Assembly: GCA_903837255.1 (NCBI GenBank)
Contig: CAILTZ010000737.1
Span: forward strand, 1 to 7,080
Direction of reading: 5' to 3'
Length of the DNA stretch: 7,080 nt
Source of the DNA: an uncultured Pirellula sp.
GTDB lineage: Bacteria > Planctomycetota > Planctomycetia > Pirellulales > Pirellulaceae
A program made the position numbers and the translations under genes. Under the pieces are notes generated by a model. That model was not told the origin of the DNA, searched no databases, and saw only the letters and a program-made list of their open reading frames with translations. This document shows positions 1 to 6,231 of this stretch, piece after piece (position 1 is the stretch's first letter; each line of letters begins with the position of its first letter).

Positions 1-1133
1 CCGAGCCGGAGCAGATCCTGCGCGAGCTGAGTTCGTGCGGGGTGAAATTTGCTAGAGAGTTCGACGGGCTTGGGTGTCAGTCCATACTTGACGCAGAACT
101 TGCTGACCAAGGGCATGGTCTCCTTTTGGAATCGTTCGTCTCCGAACAGGCGGACCGCATCGGCCGGGTCACCGAAGAACTTCGTCTGCTTGACGATGGT
201 TTTCATGTCTTCGAGTTCGAGTTTGGCGAAACGGGCTCCGATTCCAACGAGGGTTTGATCGGAGGTCTTCGGGTCGGCCATCCGCTGATTCATCAGGTAG
301 AACGTTTCAACCACGGCCTTGGCAAAGGCTTCCCCGCCGGGCTTGGAAAGGGAATCCTTGCCCATGACGACCATGTCGATGATTTCTTCAGGGATCGATT
401 CGGAGCTGAACAGGACTTTGGAGTCCGATCGGCTACGGATCGATTGCATCACAAAGGGATTCCAAACCATGATCGATTGGATGCCTTCGTTCTTGCCTTG
501 GAACGCCAACGCCGCCTGCTCGGGATCCATTTGGGAGAACGGGTAGTCGGCAGGGTTCTTCCCGAGTTTTTCTAGGCAGCGTTCAAAGCAGTACTGCGAA
601 ACGCTCTTTTCGAGTCCCCGGGTCGGTTTGCCAGCGAGTTCCTCCAGCGTGTTGATCCCTGCGACGATGCAAGCGTCGGCACCGGCGCTGGTCGAGGTCG
701 GCATGATCCCCACCGAGTTGCGAGACCCAGCGGCCCCGAGAATGTCGATGTTGGTGATGCATACCGCGTCGGCTTGGGAGTTTCCGTAGAGGGTGATGCA
801 GCTGTCGTACGTCGCCAAAATCAACTTGATGTCGACGTTGTACTTTTTCTCGATCGAACCCATCTCTCCTTCCTTGCCATTGATGAGTCCGACTTCGTCG
901 GCTACGCCGAAGATACTCCATGATGGGTACTCGCTCCAAGCCAGCGAAAAAGTCGCCGGCTTGCTTGTCGGACTTGCTCCCGAAGAGCCTTGCGCATTTC
1001 CGCCTGCTGTTGAACCTGCGGGACCGGCGGTGGGCTTGGAACCTCCGCAACCACTGATGGCCGCAACCGAGGTAACCGCACACAGCGATGCGAGCAACGC
1101 AGATCGCCAATGGGACTGGAAGAACATTTTCAT
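1..1133 (-). CDS. NMT1/TauA-like ABC transporter substrate-binding lipoprotein (3' end cut by window)
   Basis: The minus-strand frame from the ATG at 1133 stays open to the window edge (377 full codons, no stop). The N-terminus MKMFFQSHWR is followed by a hydrophobic stretch and a lipobox I26-S27-G28-C29, so this is a predicted lipoprotein with acylated Cys29. A Gly/Ser/Ala/Pro-rich linker (about 30-60) leads into a two-lobed binding-protein fold: FSLAWSEYPSWSIFGVADEVGLI at the start of the mature domain, then DSCITLYGNSQADAVCITNID and an INTLEELAGKP segment, as in nitrate/taurine/aliphatic-sulfonate (NMT1/SsuA) binding proteins. These proteins deliver a solute to an inner-membrane ABC permease. 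The ligand cannot be told from sequence. A start at the ATG two codons later is possible, but the Shine-Dalgarno site at 1141-1146 favours 1133. The gene is last in the visible leftward cluster; permease and ATPase genes would be expected left of base 1 (inference). Confidence 0.85.
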   Translation of the reverse strand, partial: MKMFFQSHWRSALLASLCAVTSVAAISGCGGSKPTAGPAGSTAGGNAQGSSGASPTSKPATFSLAWSEYPSWSIFGVADEVGLINGKEGEMGSIEKKYNVDIKLILATYDSCITLYGNSQADAVCITNIDILGAAGSRNSVGIMPTSTSAGADACIVAGINTLEELAGKPTRGLEKSVSQYCFERCLEKLGKNPADYPFSQMDPEQAALAFQGKNEGIQSIMVWNPFVMQSIRSRSDSKVLFSSESIPEEIIDMVVMGKDSLSKPGGEAFAKAVVETFYLMNQRMADPKTSDQTLVGIGARFAKLELEDMKTIVKQTKFFGDPADAVRLFGDERFQKETMPLVSKFCVKYGLTPKPVELSSKFHPARTQLAQDLLRL

Positions 1134-1140
1134 GGCAAAG

Positions 1141-1146
1141 CTCCCT
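1141..1146 (-). promoter_or_regulatory. Ribosome binding site of the substrate-binding lipoprotein gene
   Basis: On the minus strand AGGGAG lies 7 bases before the ATG at 1133. It is one of the better Shine-Dalgarno matches in the window and supports the chosen start. It also lies inside the upstream 74-codon frame that ends at 1130, so translation of that frame could affect access to it. Confidence 0.6.
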
Positions 1147-1192
1147 GGGAGTGGTAAGGCGTAACGGGGTTTAAACAGAGTTTATCGACGGA

Positions 1193-1230
1193 GTTGGCCA
1201 AGCGCGAGGAGATCGCGTGTCCAACGCTTG
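1193..1230. repeat. Cluster of short inverted repeats upstream of the lipoprotein gene
   Basis: CAAGCG at 1199-1204 pairs with CGCTTG at 1225-1230, and inside it CGCGA at 1203-1207 pairs with TCGCG at 1213-1217; GTTGG at 1193-1197 can also pair with CCAAC at 1221-1225. These are overlapping, competing stems. No T-run follows on either strand, so it is not a clear terminator. The rest of the gap 1134-1437 is filled by the remnant, the hexamer array and the inverted repeat; I see no other gene there and no convincing promoter. Confidence 0.35.
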
Positions 1231-1244
1231 ATTCGTGACTCTTG

Positions 1245-1384
<140 letters not shown>

Positions 1385-1437
1385 CGTTTCACTGAGTACG
1401 AGTAGGAGGAAATCCGTTCCGGCGCGCGAGCGATTCC

Positions 1438-2253
1438 TTAGGCTTCAGGAATCTTGGTATCGCGAACCGGGGAATCGTTTGCCTTTTGATCTTTGTCTTT
1501 GGACAATCCGATCAAGGCATCGAATTCATCATCCGAAGCGGCTTGCTGGGCGTATTCCATGAATTCCGATTCGGCTCGCTTGGAATCCAATCCGGCAACT
1601 TCGCGGGAGACCCGAGCGCTGGCGGAGGCCTTTTGACGCAAATCTCTCAAGCGTTGCAGATCGGCAGCCGTTTTGTCGTTGGAGATCCCGTTGACCATGT
1701 CGGCGATCTGCTTTTCTTCTTTGGCAGAAAGGATCTCGGCAACTGCATCGTGCTTTTCTTCTTTGAGCTTATCAAGCTCTCGCATGAGACTCTGGATCTG
1801 GTTCTTGTGATTAGTGACATTGGTGGCCAGTTGCTTCATGTCTTCATCGAGTTCCGAAGCTCGCTGTTGCTTTTCGGCAAGTGTGCTCGAAAAGTCCTTG
1901 AAGGCCGCTTGGCACTTGGCGTACTCGGGATCGTTCTTGACCGCGTTGGCGTCGCCGTTGTATTTGTCGACGAGCTGCTTGGCCCGAGCCGCAGCACCGG
2001 ACTTGAGCTTCTCGAGTTTTTGAATTTCTTCGGTCAGCTGCGTGAGCTTGGCCTTCTTGTTTTCCTCTTGAGCAATCATTGCGCCGACGGCGTCGACGTA
2101 TTGATTGAGCCGCTTGCGTTTTTCCTCGACGATGCGATCGTAGTTGGCCGAGATCACCGTGGGATTGGTGCTCAGCGCATCGGCGGCTTCGTCTACCTTA
2201 CCGGTGAACAAATACTTCACCGCGCGGAAAAGGCGGCTGAGTGCATTAAACAT
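1438..2253 (-). CDS. pspA: PspA/IM30-family (ESCRT-III-like) membrane-maintenance protein
   Basis: The 271-residue product is almost entirely alpha-helical. It starts with an amphipathic helix, MFNALSRLFRAVKYLFTG (1-18), the membrane-inserting helix 0 of the family, followed by long charged coiled-coil helices (about 35-185). A conserved-looking segment, ASARVSREVAGLDSKRAESEFMEYA (211-235), contains the REVAG-type pattern seen near the end of PspA/Vipp1 proteins, then DDEFDALIGL and a short charged tail (251-271). Length is somewhat above the roughly 220-230 residues of E. coli PspA. Family members polymerise on the cytoplasmic face of the inner membrane and protect or remodel it under envelope stress. 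The neighbours (membrane coiled-coil protein, OmpA-fused binding protein) replace the usual PspB, PspC and PspF, none of which is seen here. The ATG at 2253 is supported by AGGAG 10 bases upstream. Family assignment is confident; the exact role is inferred. Confidence 0.85.
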   Translation of the reverse strand: MFNALSRLFRAVKYLFTGKVDEAADALSTNPTVISANYDRIVEEKRKRLNQYVDAVGAMIAQEENKKAKLTQLTEEIQKLEKLKSGAAARAKQLVDKYNGDANAVKNDPEYAKCQAAFKDFSSTLAEKQQRASELDEDMKQLATNVTNHKNQIQSLMRELDKLKEEKHDAVAEILSAKEEKQIADMVNGISNDKTAADLQRLRDLRQKASASARVSREVAGLDSKRAESEFMEYAQQAASDDEFDALIGLSKDKDQKANDSPVRDTKIPEA

Positions 2254-2263
2254 TTCGAGATTG

Positions 2264-2268
2264 CTCCT
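2264..2268 (-). promoter_or_regulatory. Ribosome binding site of the pspA-like gene
   Basis: AGGAG on the minus strand lies 10 bases before the ATG at 2253. Spacing is slightly long but the match is clear. The two genes upstream in the cluster use GTG and have no such site, so the PspA-like protein may be made in larger amounts (inference). Confidence 0.5.
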
Positions 2269-2327
2269 GATTCAAGAAGGATGAGTGGGGATCCGCAGAC
2301 CTTGCAGATCATCAGTGTACTAACTTT

Positions 2328-2346
2328 GGCCAATTTCGCTTTGGCC
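2328..2346 (-). repeat. Intercistronic hairpin after the coiled-coil membrane protein gene
   Basis: GGCCAA and TTGGCC form a perfect 6-bp stem with a 7-base loop, starting a few bases after the stop codon at 2350 on the minus strand. No T-run follows, so it is not a classical intrinsic terminator. It could slow 3' decay of the upstream message or partly attenuate read-through into the pspA-like gene (inference). The 96-base gap it sits in is long enough to hold an extra promoter, but I do not recognise one. Confidence 0.4.
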
Positions 2347-2349
2347 GAT

Positions 2350-3081
2350 CTAGCTTTCTGGGTTCAAATATCTTTCATAGTCGGGGCGGTTTTGCAAATC
2401 GCGCATCCGCTCCTCAGATCGCTGGGCCGCCTGGATAGATTCGGTCAGATCACGCTGGAGCGAGTCCATGTCTCTTTCGAGGTTTTTGTCGGCAAACTGA
2501 CGAAACGCACTCAACGCGTCGCGCAAATGCTCGGCACTTTCGCTCGCTTCGCGTAAGCAATGCTCTCGCTGGGCCAAGACCCCCTGCTTTTCCGAACCGG
2601 TTAGTCTCTGCGCCAGCTGATACATTTTCAAGGATTGGTCGAGCTGTTCGGTGGCCGCCCAGAATAATTGGCGTGCTTGCTTGAGGATTTCCATACTTCG
2701 AAGCTGAATTCCAGGGGTTTGAGCAATCTTTTCCAGCTCCGATCGGTTCTCTCTCAATAAGATCAGGTATTGCTCGGTCCGGGGATCCTTGTCCGTCGCC
2801 AATCGCTTTTGAAGCTCGTTGAGGTGTGCTTCCTCCTTTTGGAGAGCTTCGGTGGCTAGATCCTGCATCGCCTTTTGGGAAAGGCCATCGAGCTGAAAGA
2901 TAAATCGGGTGGCAAACCAACCGATGCCACCTAGGACCCCTGCCAAGCCAACGAGGTTGAGCATGTCGCTTCCTCCACCTGCCCAGGAAAACAGCCAAGC
3001 GCTCGCACCGCCGACGATGGGCAAAACCACCGAAGGGGCTACGAAAATCTCTCGAAGAATTCTTTTTCTAAGTTCTTCCAC
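2350..3081 (-). CDS. Membrane protein with two N-terminal helices and a long cytoplasmic coiled coil (XpaC-like layout)
   Basis: The 243-residue product has two hydrophobic helices (about 13-34 and 40-63) joined by a short GGGSD loop, then a long helical, Gln/Glu/Lys/Arg-rich region (about 66-232) predicted to form a coiled coil, ending NRPDYERYLNPES. The membrane hairpin plus cytoplasmic coiled coil resembles the layout of XpaC-type proteins, which partner with TelA-type stress proteins, but I do not see enough identity to name it. The GTG at 3081 is the only start that keeps the first membrane helix, because an in-frame TAA lies 15 bases upstream. It sits 25 bases after the OmpA-fusion gene and 96 bases before the pspA-like gene, so co-transcription is likely. 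It may anchor or regulate the PspA-like polymer at the membrane (inference). Confidence 0.75.
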   Translation of the reverse strand: MEELRKRILREIFVAPSVVLPIVGGASAWLFSWAGGGSDMLNLVGLAGVLGGIGWFATRFIFQLDGLSQKAMQDLATEALQKEEAHLNELQKRLATDKDPRTEQYLILLRENRSELEKIAQTPGIQLRSMEILKQARQLFWAATEQLDQSLKMYQLAQRLTGSEKQGVLAQREHCLREASESAEHLRDALSAFRQFADKNLERDMDSLQRDLTESIQAAQRSEERMRDLQNRPDYERYLNPES

Positions 3082-3106
3082 GGCGGAGTTGCTTTAGGTG
3101 GTTTTA

Positions 3107-4654
3107 CTAGTAAGGGACTTGGCCGACGACGAATGTCACGCGGGTCTGACCGGTGATCCCTTCGGTGACCACTCGCATTCTTTGAGCCGAGGTACCTAGT
3201 CCGAGCAGATACTTCATTGCCGCATCCCCTCGCTGTGAAGCGAGCTTGATGTTGGCTTGCGTGTCTCCAGCTTGAGATGCGTTGCCTCGGATGATCAGGT
3301 AGTACTGTGGCCAGGCTTGGAGTTTTTGAGCCAGGTCGTCCAAGGTCCGTTTGCTGGCTTCGGTCAGGTTTGGGCTCCCGCGAACGAAGACCAGTTCTGG
3401 GACGCTCAAGGTGCCCACGGTGGTGAGTTTACCCCACTGCGCATCGGAGAGTGCCGAGAGTTTGGCTTCTTCCCGGATTGTTTCGTTGGCTAGCCCCGGG
3501 TGAAAATTCTTGTTGAGCAAACTTTCGATCGGGCGATCATAGAAGTACTTGGTGAATTGCTTGGAGCTATCCGGTTGGTCGATCGCACCGGCTTTGACAA
3601 GCACGCTTGATATTCGACTCAGGATGTCTTCGATGTGGACCAGTGCACCGGCACGTTTTCCAAAGTGGGCTAGGTTTTCCAGCGTGTTCTTCCACTGAAT
3701 TCCTTGAACGAGCCGCTTGGCCTGAGCTTCGGTCAATTCTTGTTTGGTTTCTTTGGCGTCCTGAAGCAGTAGTTTGATCATCGCATCCTCTTCGCGGAAT
3801 GCATGTAGGGCGGTGAAATAAGCTTCGAGAATGCTTTCGACGACCGGCCCGTTCTTCAGGAGGAAATCGCGGCTGACTACCAGCGTATCGACGATATAGC
3901 CGGTGAAGCGAGAGGAGTCGACCAGCACGTGGAGTTGGTCATTGGCCAGCATTTGGGAGACATACGGTTCCCAGGTCACGAAGACTTCGTCGGTCTGAGG
4001 GGTAGCCGCTTTGTACTTGGCCAAGATCGCCTCTGGGGACGCGACACTTTGGATGCTTGTGCTGCTGAGTTGATCCAGACCGAAGTCTTGCATGACCACG
4101 CGAGTGAGCGTTTCGCTTGGGGAGTCACCCACGAGGACAAAGCGGACATCCGACCGATTGAGTTTATCGACGTCGGGGAATTTGGATTTGTAAGCCAGCA
4201 TGGCATCGGCCCCACGGGTTTCATCGATAATCCCTACGATGGTGCCTGCGGGGTATTCTTTGCCCGAGAATTGTTTCAAGAGAGCGTCGGCTGGGAAGGC
4301 GGCCAATTGCAGGGTGCCGCTTTCCAAGTCGGTGGCCCGTTTCGAGTAGTTGGCACCGTCGTCGATGTTCTTGATCCGGATCCCTCGATCGGCAAGCTGT
4401 TTGCGGAACTCTTCTGAGCGCAGGACAGCGTATCCGGAGAAGTTGTCCAGACCGAGGCTCAGTTCGTATCGATAACGGCTGGTGCCTGAGGTGGCGGCCA
4501 ACGTCTGATCAGCCTGCTGCTTGGAGGCCTGCTGCTGCTCTTGGGTCTTTTTCGGAACGATGATCCATCGCCAGATGCCAGCGCCGAGGGCTAGCAGAAC
4601 CAGCCAAGTCAGAGCGACCAGGACGATTTTGCCTTTGTAGGAGGATTCCGACAC
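3107..4654 (-). CDS. Membrane-anchored NMT1-like solute-binding protein fused to an OmpA-like domain
   Basis: The 515-residue product starts with a signal anchor (10-33, KGKIVLVALTWLVLLALGAG), then a Gln-rich linker (38-50) and a periplasmic binding-protein domain (about 58-350) beginning YELSLGLDNFSGYAVLRSEEF, with the DVDKLNRSDVRFVLVGDSPSE and TGYIVDTLVVSRDFL segments typical of NMT1/SsuA-like folds. The C-terminal part (about 417-512) is OmpA-like: SVPELVFVRGSPNLTEASKRTL, LIIRGNASQAG and NIKLASQRGDAAMKYL. Asn468, Leu471 and Arg475 fit the family pattern, but the peptidoglycan-contacting Asp is replaced by Ser460. The domain order matches proteins annotated as substrate-binding/OmpA family. 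The likely location is anchored in the inner membrane, with the sensor domain and wall-binding domain in the periplasm. A GTG at 4654 with no clear Shine-Dalgarno site is the start; no ATG lies before the anchor. It is the first gene of the leftward cluster. Ligand unknown. Confidence 0.8.
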   Translation of the reverse strand: MSESSYKGKIVLVALTWLVLLALGAGIWRWIIVPKKTQEQQQASKQQADQTLAATSGTSRYRYELSLGLDNFSGYAVLRSEEFRKQLADRGIRIKNIDDGANYSKRATDLESGTLQLAAFPADALLKQFSGKEYPAGTIVGIIDETRGADAMLAYKSKFPDVDKLNRSDVRFVLVGDSPSETLTRVVMQDFGLDQLSSTSIQSVASPEAILAKYKAATPQTDEVFVTWEPYVSQMLANDQLHVLVDSSRFTGYIVDTLVVSRDFLLKNGPVVESILEAYFTALHAFREEDAMIKLLLQDAKETKQELTEAQAKRLVQGIQWKNTLENLAHFGKRAGALVHIEDILSRISSVLVKAGAIDQPDSSKQFTKYFYDRPIESLLNKNFHPGLANETIREEAKLSALSDAQWGKLTTVGTLSVPELVFVRGSPNLTEASKRTLDDLAQKLQAWPQYYLIIRGNASQAGDTQANIKLASQRGDAAMKYLLGLGTSAQRMRVVTEGITGQTRVTFVVGQVPY

Positions 4655-4723
4655 GATTTTTGTGTGTTGCTTTGAAAAGGCCTATGCGTTGGCCGTTGGA
4701 CCAAAGCGGGGGTATAGGACAGA

Positions 4724-4751
4724 TTGATATTGTAGGGAACCGGGGCGTCAA
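4724..4751 (-). promoter_or_regulatory. Candidate sigma-70-type promoter of the leftward cluster
   Basis: On the minus strand TTGACG (4751-4746) is followed after 16 bases by TATCAA (4729-4724), about 70 bases upstream of the GTG at 4654. The -35 box is a good match and the -10 box a fair one (4 of 6). A nearby TACAAT is badly spaced to the same -35 box. No operator was recognised. The position fits a single promoter driving the OmpA-fusion, coiled-coil and pspA-like genes. Confidence 0.35.
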
Positions 4752-4790
4752 CTGGAATGAGCCACCAAAGAGCTTGGCCAGTTTCCGTGC

Positions 4791-4824
4791 ATAAAAAGGC
4801 GCTTCGGGGGGCTCGCCAAAGCGC
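4791..4824 (-). terminator. Terminator-like hairpin on the minus strand upstream of the leftward cluster
   Basis: Read on the minus strand, GCGCTT and AAGCGC (4824-4819 and 4804-4799) form a 6-bp stem, with two further G-C pairs possible inside, followed by C and five T residues (4798-4793). That is the form of an intrinsic terminator. No minus-strand gene lies just upstream of it; it would stop antisense transcripts from the Rpn region before they enter the leftward cluster, or it may be chance within the repeat. Confidence 0.35.
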
Positions 4825-4904
4825 AGAGCTCGCAAAGGGCAGCCAAGCCGGGACCGCTGATGGACCGCTGATGGACCGCTGATGGGCGCTAATGGACCGC
4901 TGAT
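4812..4904. repeat. Left copy of a degenerate flanking repeat, with an 11-bp tandem array
   Basis: Bases 4812-4865 match 6021-6073 at about 46 of 54 positions, in the same orientation, by hand alignment. The copy ends in a tandem array: GGACCGCTGAT at 4851-4861, 4862-4872 and 4873-4883, a variant GGGCGCTAAT at 4884-4893, and a last GGACCGCTGAT at 4894-4904. The 11-base period is close to one helical turn, which would put equal faces of each unit on the same side of the DNA. No open frame of note runs through it. Confidence 0.8.
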
Positions 4905-4971
4905 GAAAAAGTCGCTGGCTAGTGGATACCGGGTTCCAACGTTTTGAGGTCTGATACCTACACCAGTGCTC

Positions 4972-4989
4972 GTCTAAAAAAAGTTAGAC
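4972..4989. repeat. Short inverted repeat upstream of the Rpn gene
   Basis: GTCTAA (4972-4977) and TTAGAC (4984-4989) form a perfect 6-bp inverted repeat with a 6-base A-rich spacer, 43 bases before the ATG at 5033. GGTCT at 4948-4952 can pair with AGACC at 4986-4990 as an alternative. It could be an operator half-site pair or a leader hairpin; no known binding protein is recognised. Confidence 0.35.
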
Positions 4990-5025
4990 CAAAAACGGGC
5001 GTAGATTTCGGTTAGTCTTAAAATT

Positions 5026-5030
5026 GGGAG
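5026..5030 (+). promoter_or_regulatory. Shine-Dalgarno-like GGGAG before the Rpn gene
   Basis: GGGAG ends only 2 bases before the ATG at 5033, which is tighter than usual, and it overlaps an in-frame TTG at 5024 that could be an alternative start three codons earlier. The TTG has no purine-rich site upstream, so the ATG is preferred, with some doubt. Confidence 0.3.
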
Positions 5031-5032
5031 CT

Positions 5033-5971
5033 ATGGACGATTCCAAGCTACCAACGCCGCACAACAACTTTTTTCACTATGCGCTCTCGCATGTCGAGGC
5101 AGCTAGGGATTTGATCCAAACGCATCTGCCAGCCGATCTGGTTCAGCTCCTGGATCTTGAATCCCTTGAACTTCAGAAAGACTCCTTTGTCGATGAGGAT
5201 CTGCGCCAGAGTTTCTCGGATTTGCTCTATTCGGTGCGGCTTGCCGGGGCAAATGGCGAGCCCATCGAAGGACAAGTCTATCTGCTCTTTGAGCACAAAA
5301 GTCAGTCGGATCCGATGACCTGTTTTCAGCTGCTGCGTTACATCGTTCGGATATGGGAGCAGCGACTGCGAAGCGGTCAGTCTTTGTGCCCTGTATTTCC
5401 GCTAGTGGTCTATCACGGCCAGGAATACCGGTTAGCTCCCAGGAGCCTCGATGAACTCATCGGCGGTCCTAGGGCGGCATTCGAGTACGGGGTTCGGATG
5501 TCTTATCCTGTGCTAGATATTGCCAGAGTCCCAGATGAATCGCTAGCGGGGAATCCTTTTTTGCAAAGTGTCCTTGGTCTGCTAAAATACAGTCGGCGCA
5601 GGGACTTTGAGGAAAAGCTTGAGTTCCTCCTGCAGTGTTTGCTCAAGAGCGGGACGATCGAGGTTCGACCCGAGCATGTGGAAGCGATTTTTGTTTACAT
5701 TTCGAGCGCGAGTCCTTTGATACCCATAGAGAAGCTTACGATGACGATCGAAAAGTTATTCCACACCCAAGTCGAGCCCGGTTCGATCGCTGACCGATTT
5801 ATCAAGCAAGGCCGTCAGGAGGGCGAAATCCACTTGATACAGACCTTACAGGAAATTTCAGGTTTGCCTATCAGTGATCCAGCGATGTTACAAGACCGGT
5901 CACTCGAACAGTTGCAAGCGATCACCGGCGAGCTTCGTAAGCAGATCCTCGCTCGCAATGAGTCTCTTTAG
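5033..5971 (+). CDS. Rpn/YhgA-like PD-(D/E)XK nuclease (PF04754 type)
   Basis: From the ATG at 5033 the product has 312 residues, the usual size for the Rpn (recombination-promoting nuclease, formerly 'putative transposase YhgA-like') family. The start fits the family: HNNFFHYALSHVEAARDLIQTHLP, then LDLESLELQKDSFVDEDLRQSFSDLLYSV. The nuclease core shows Asp63 in SDLLY and Glu87-x-Lys89 in LLFEHKS, the expected D...ExK metal-binding pattern. LRYIVRIWEQ, PVFPLVVYHG and a late QGRQEGEIHLIQTL segment (Gly-rich helix start near the C-terminus) are also family-like. Rpn proteins cut DNA and promote RecA-independent recombination; several are linked to phage defence or horizontal transfer. The frame is intact and the catalytic residues appear present. 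It stands alone on the plus strand and is bracketed by direct repeats (4812-4904 and 6021-6083), which suggests an acquired accessory gene. Natural role unknown. Confidence 0.85.
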   Translation: MDDSKLPTPHNNFFHYALSHVEAARDLIQTHLPADLVQLLDLESLELQKDSFVDEDLRQSFSDLLYSVRLAGANGEPIEGQVYLLFEHKSQSDPMTCFQLLRYIVRIWEQRLRSGQSLCPVFPLVVYHGQEYRLAPRSLDELIGGPRAAFEYGVRMSYPVLDIARVPDESLAGNPFLQSVLGLLKYSRRRDFEEKLEFLLQCLLKSGTIEVRPEHVEAIFVYISSASPLIPIEKLTMTIEKLFHTQVEPGSIADRFIKQGRQEGEIHLIQTLQEISGLPISDPAMLQDRSLEQLQAITGELRKQILARNESL

Positions 5972-6020
5972 CCATCGGGTTCGTTAAGTAGTCCGATCAA
6001 GCGAGAGCGCAGAGGGATTT

Positions 6021-6083
6021 CTCGCCAAGGCCCAGCGCTCGCCAAGAGCAGCCAAGCCTGACCGCTGATAGACGCTAATGGAC
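6021..6083. repeat. Right copy of the degenerate flanking repeat
   Basis: This segment repeats the left copy's CTCGCCAA, GCTCGC, AGCAGCCAAGCC and ACCGCTGAT blocks in the same order and orientation, followed by GACGCTAATGGAC matching 4885-4897. It has only one full 11-bp unit plus variants, so it is shorter than the left copy. It begins 50 bases after the Rpn stop codon. Confidence 0.75.
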
Positions 6084-6092
6084 ACTAAAATA

Positions 6093-6140
6093 AGAGCCGA
6101 CAAGAACGGCAGCGATCGCAAGCCGCAGGGCTTGGGCTCT
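6093..6140. repeat. Nested inverted repeat between the Rpn gene and nnrD
   Basis: AGAGCC (6093-6098) pairs with GGCTCT (6135-6140), enclosing a perfect hairpin AAGCC-GCAG-GGCTT (6120-6133). A stem this compact, without a following T-run, could be a Rho-dependent 3' structure for the Rpn message or a REP-like element. The rest of the 260-base gap 5972-6231 shows no gene; a 66-codon plus frame starting in the repeat overlaps nnrD and has no family likeness. Confidence 0.35.
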
Positions 6141-6231
6141 GATAAAACCCCGTTTCTCATGCTGCGACCGGTCGGGTCGATTAGAATCTATCCAATGACT
6201 CTTGATTCGCTCTCGAACTTACCTCTGTCGT

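Larger units (their letters stand above)
4655..5032. other. Divergent intergenic region between the leftward cluster and the Rpn gene
   Basis: This 378-base stretch separates genes pointing away from each other. It holds the candidate leftward promoter, the minus-strand terminator-like hairpin, the left copy of a degenerate repeat with an 11-bp tandem array, and a short inverted repeat before the Rpn gene. The only leftward open frame across it (4509-4835) overlaps the OmpA-fusion gene out of frame and shows no family likeness. I see no convincing promoter for the Rpn gene. Confidence 0.7.

Noticed and set aside
42..575. Plus-strand open frame of 177 codons opposite the lipoprotein gene
   Set aside because: The minus-strand frame is open through the whole region and encodes a clear lipoprotein binding protein; this frame is its shadow.
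583..1110. Minus-strand 175-codon frame rich in Arg and His
   Set aside because: It is out of frame with, and inside, the lipoprotein gene, and has the Arg/His-rich composition of a frame-shifted GC-rich gene.
1486..2556. A long plus-strand open frame (356 codons) opposite the pspA-like gene
   Set aside because: It lies antisense to two well-supported genes, spans their intergenic gap, has a Phe/Leu/Val-rich composition typical of the complement of Lys/Glu/Gln codons, and shows no family motif.
3929..4417. Plus-strand frame of 162 codons opposite the OmpA-fusion gene
   Set aside because: Antisense shadow with no recognisable domain and no ribosome binding site.
4851..4904. Replication origin or plasmid iteron array
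   Set aside because: The units are iteron-like in length and phasing, but there is no replication-initiator gene, no DnaA-box cluster and no AT-rich unwinding stretch nearby.
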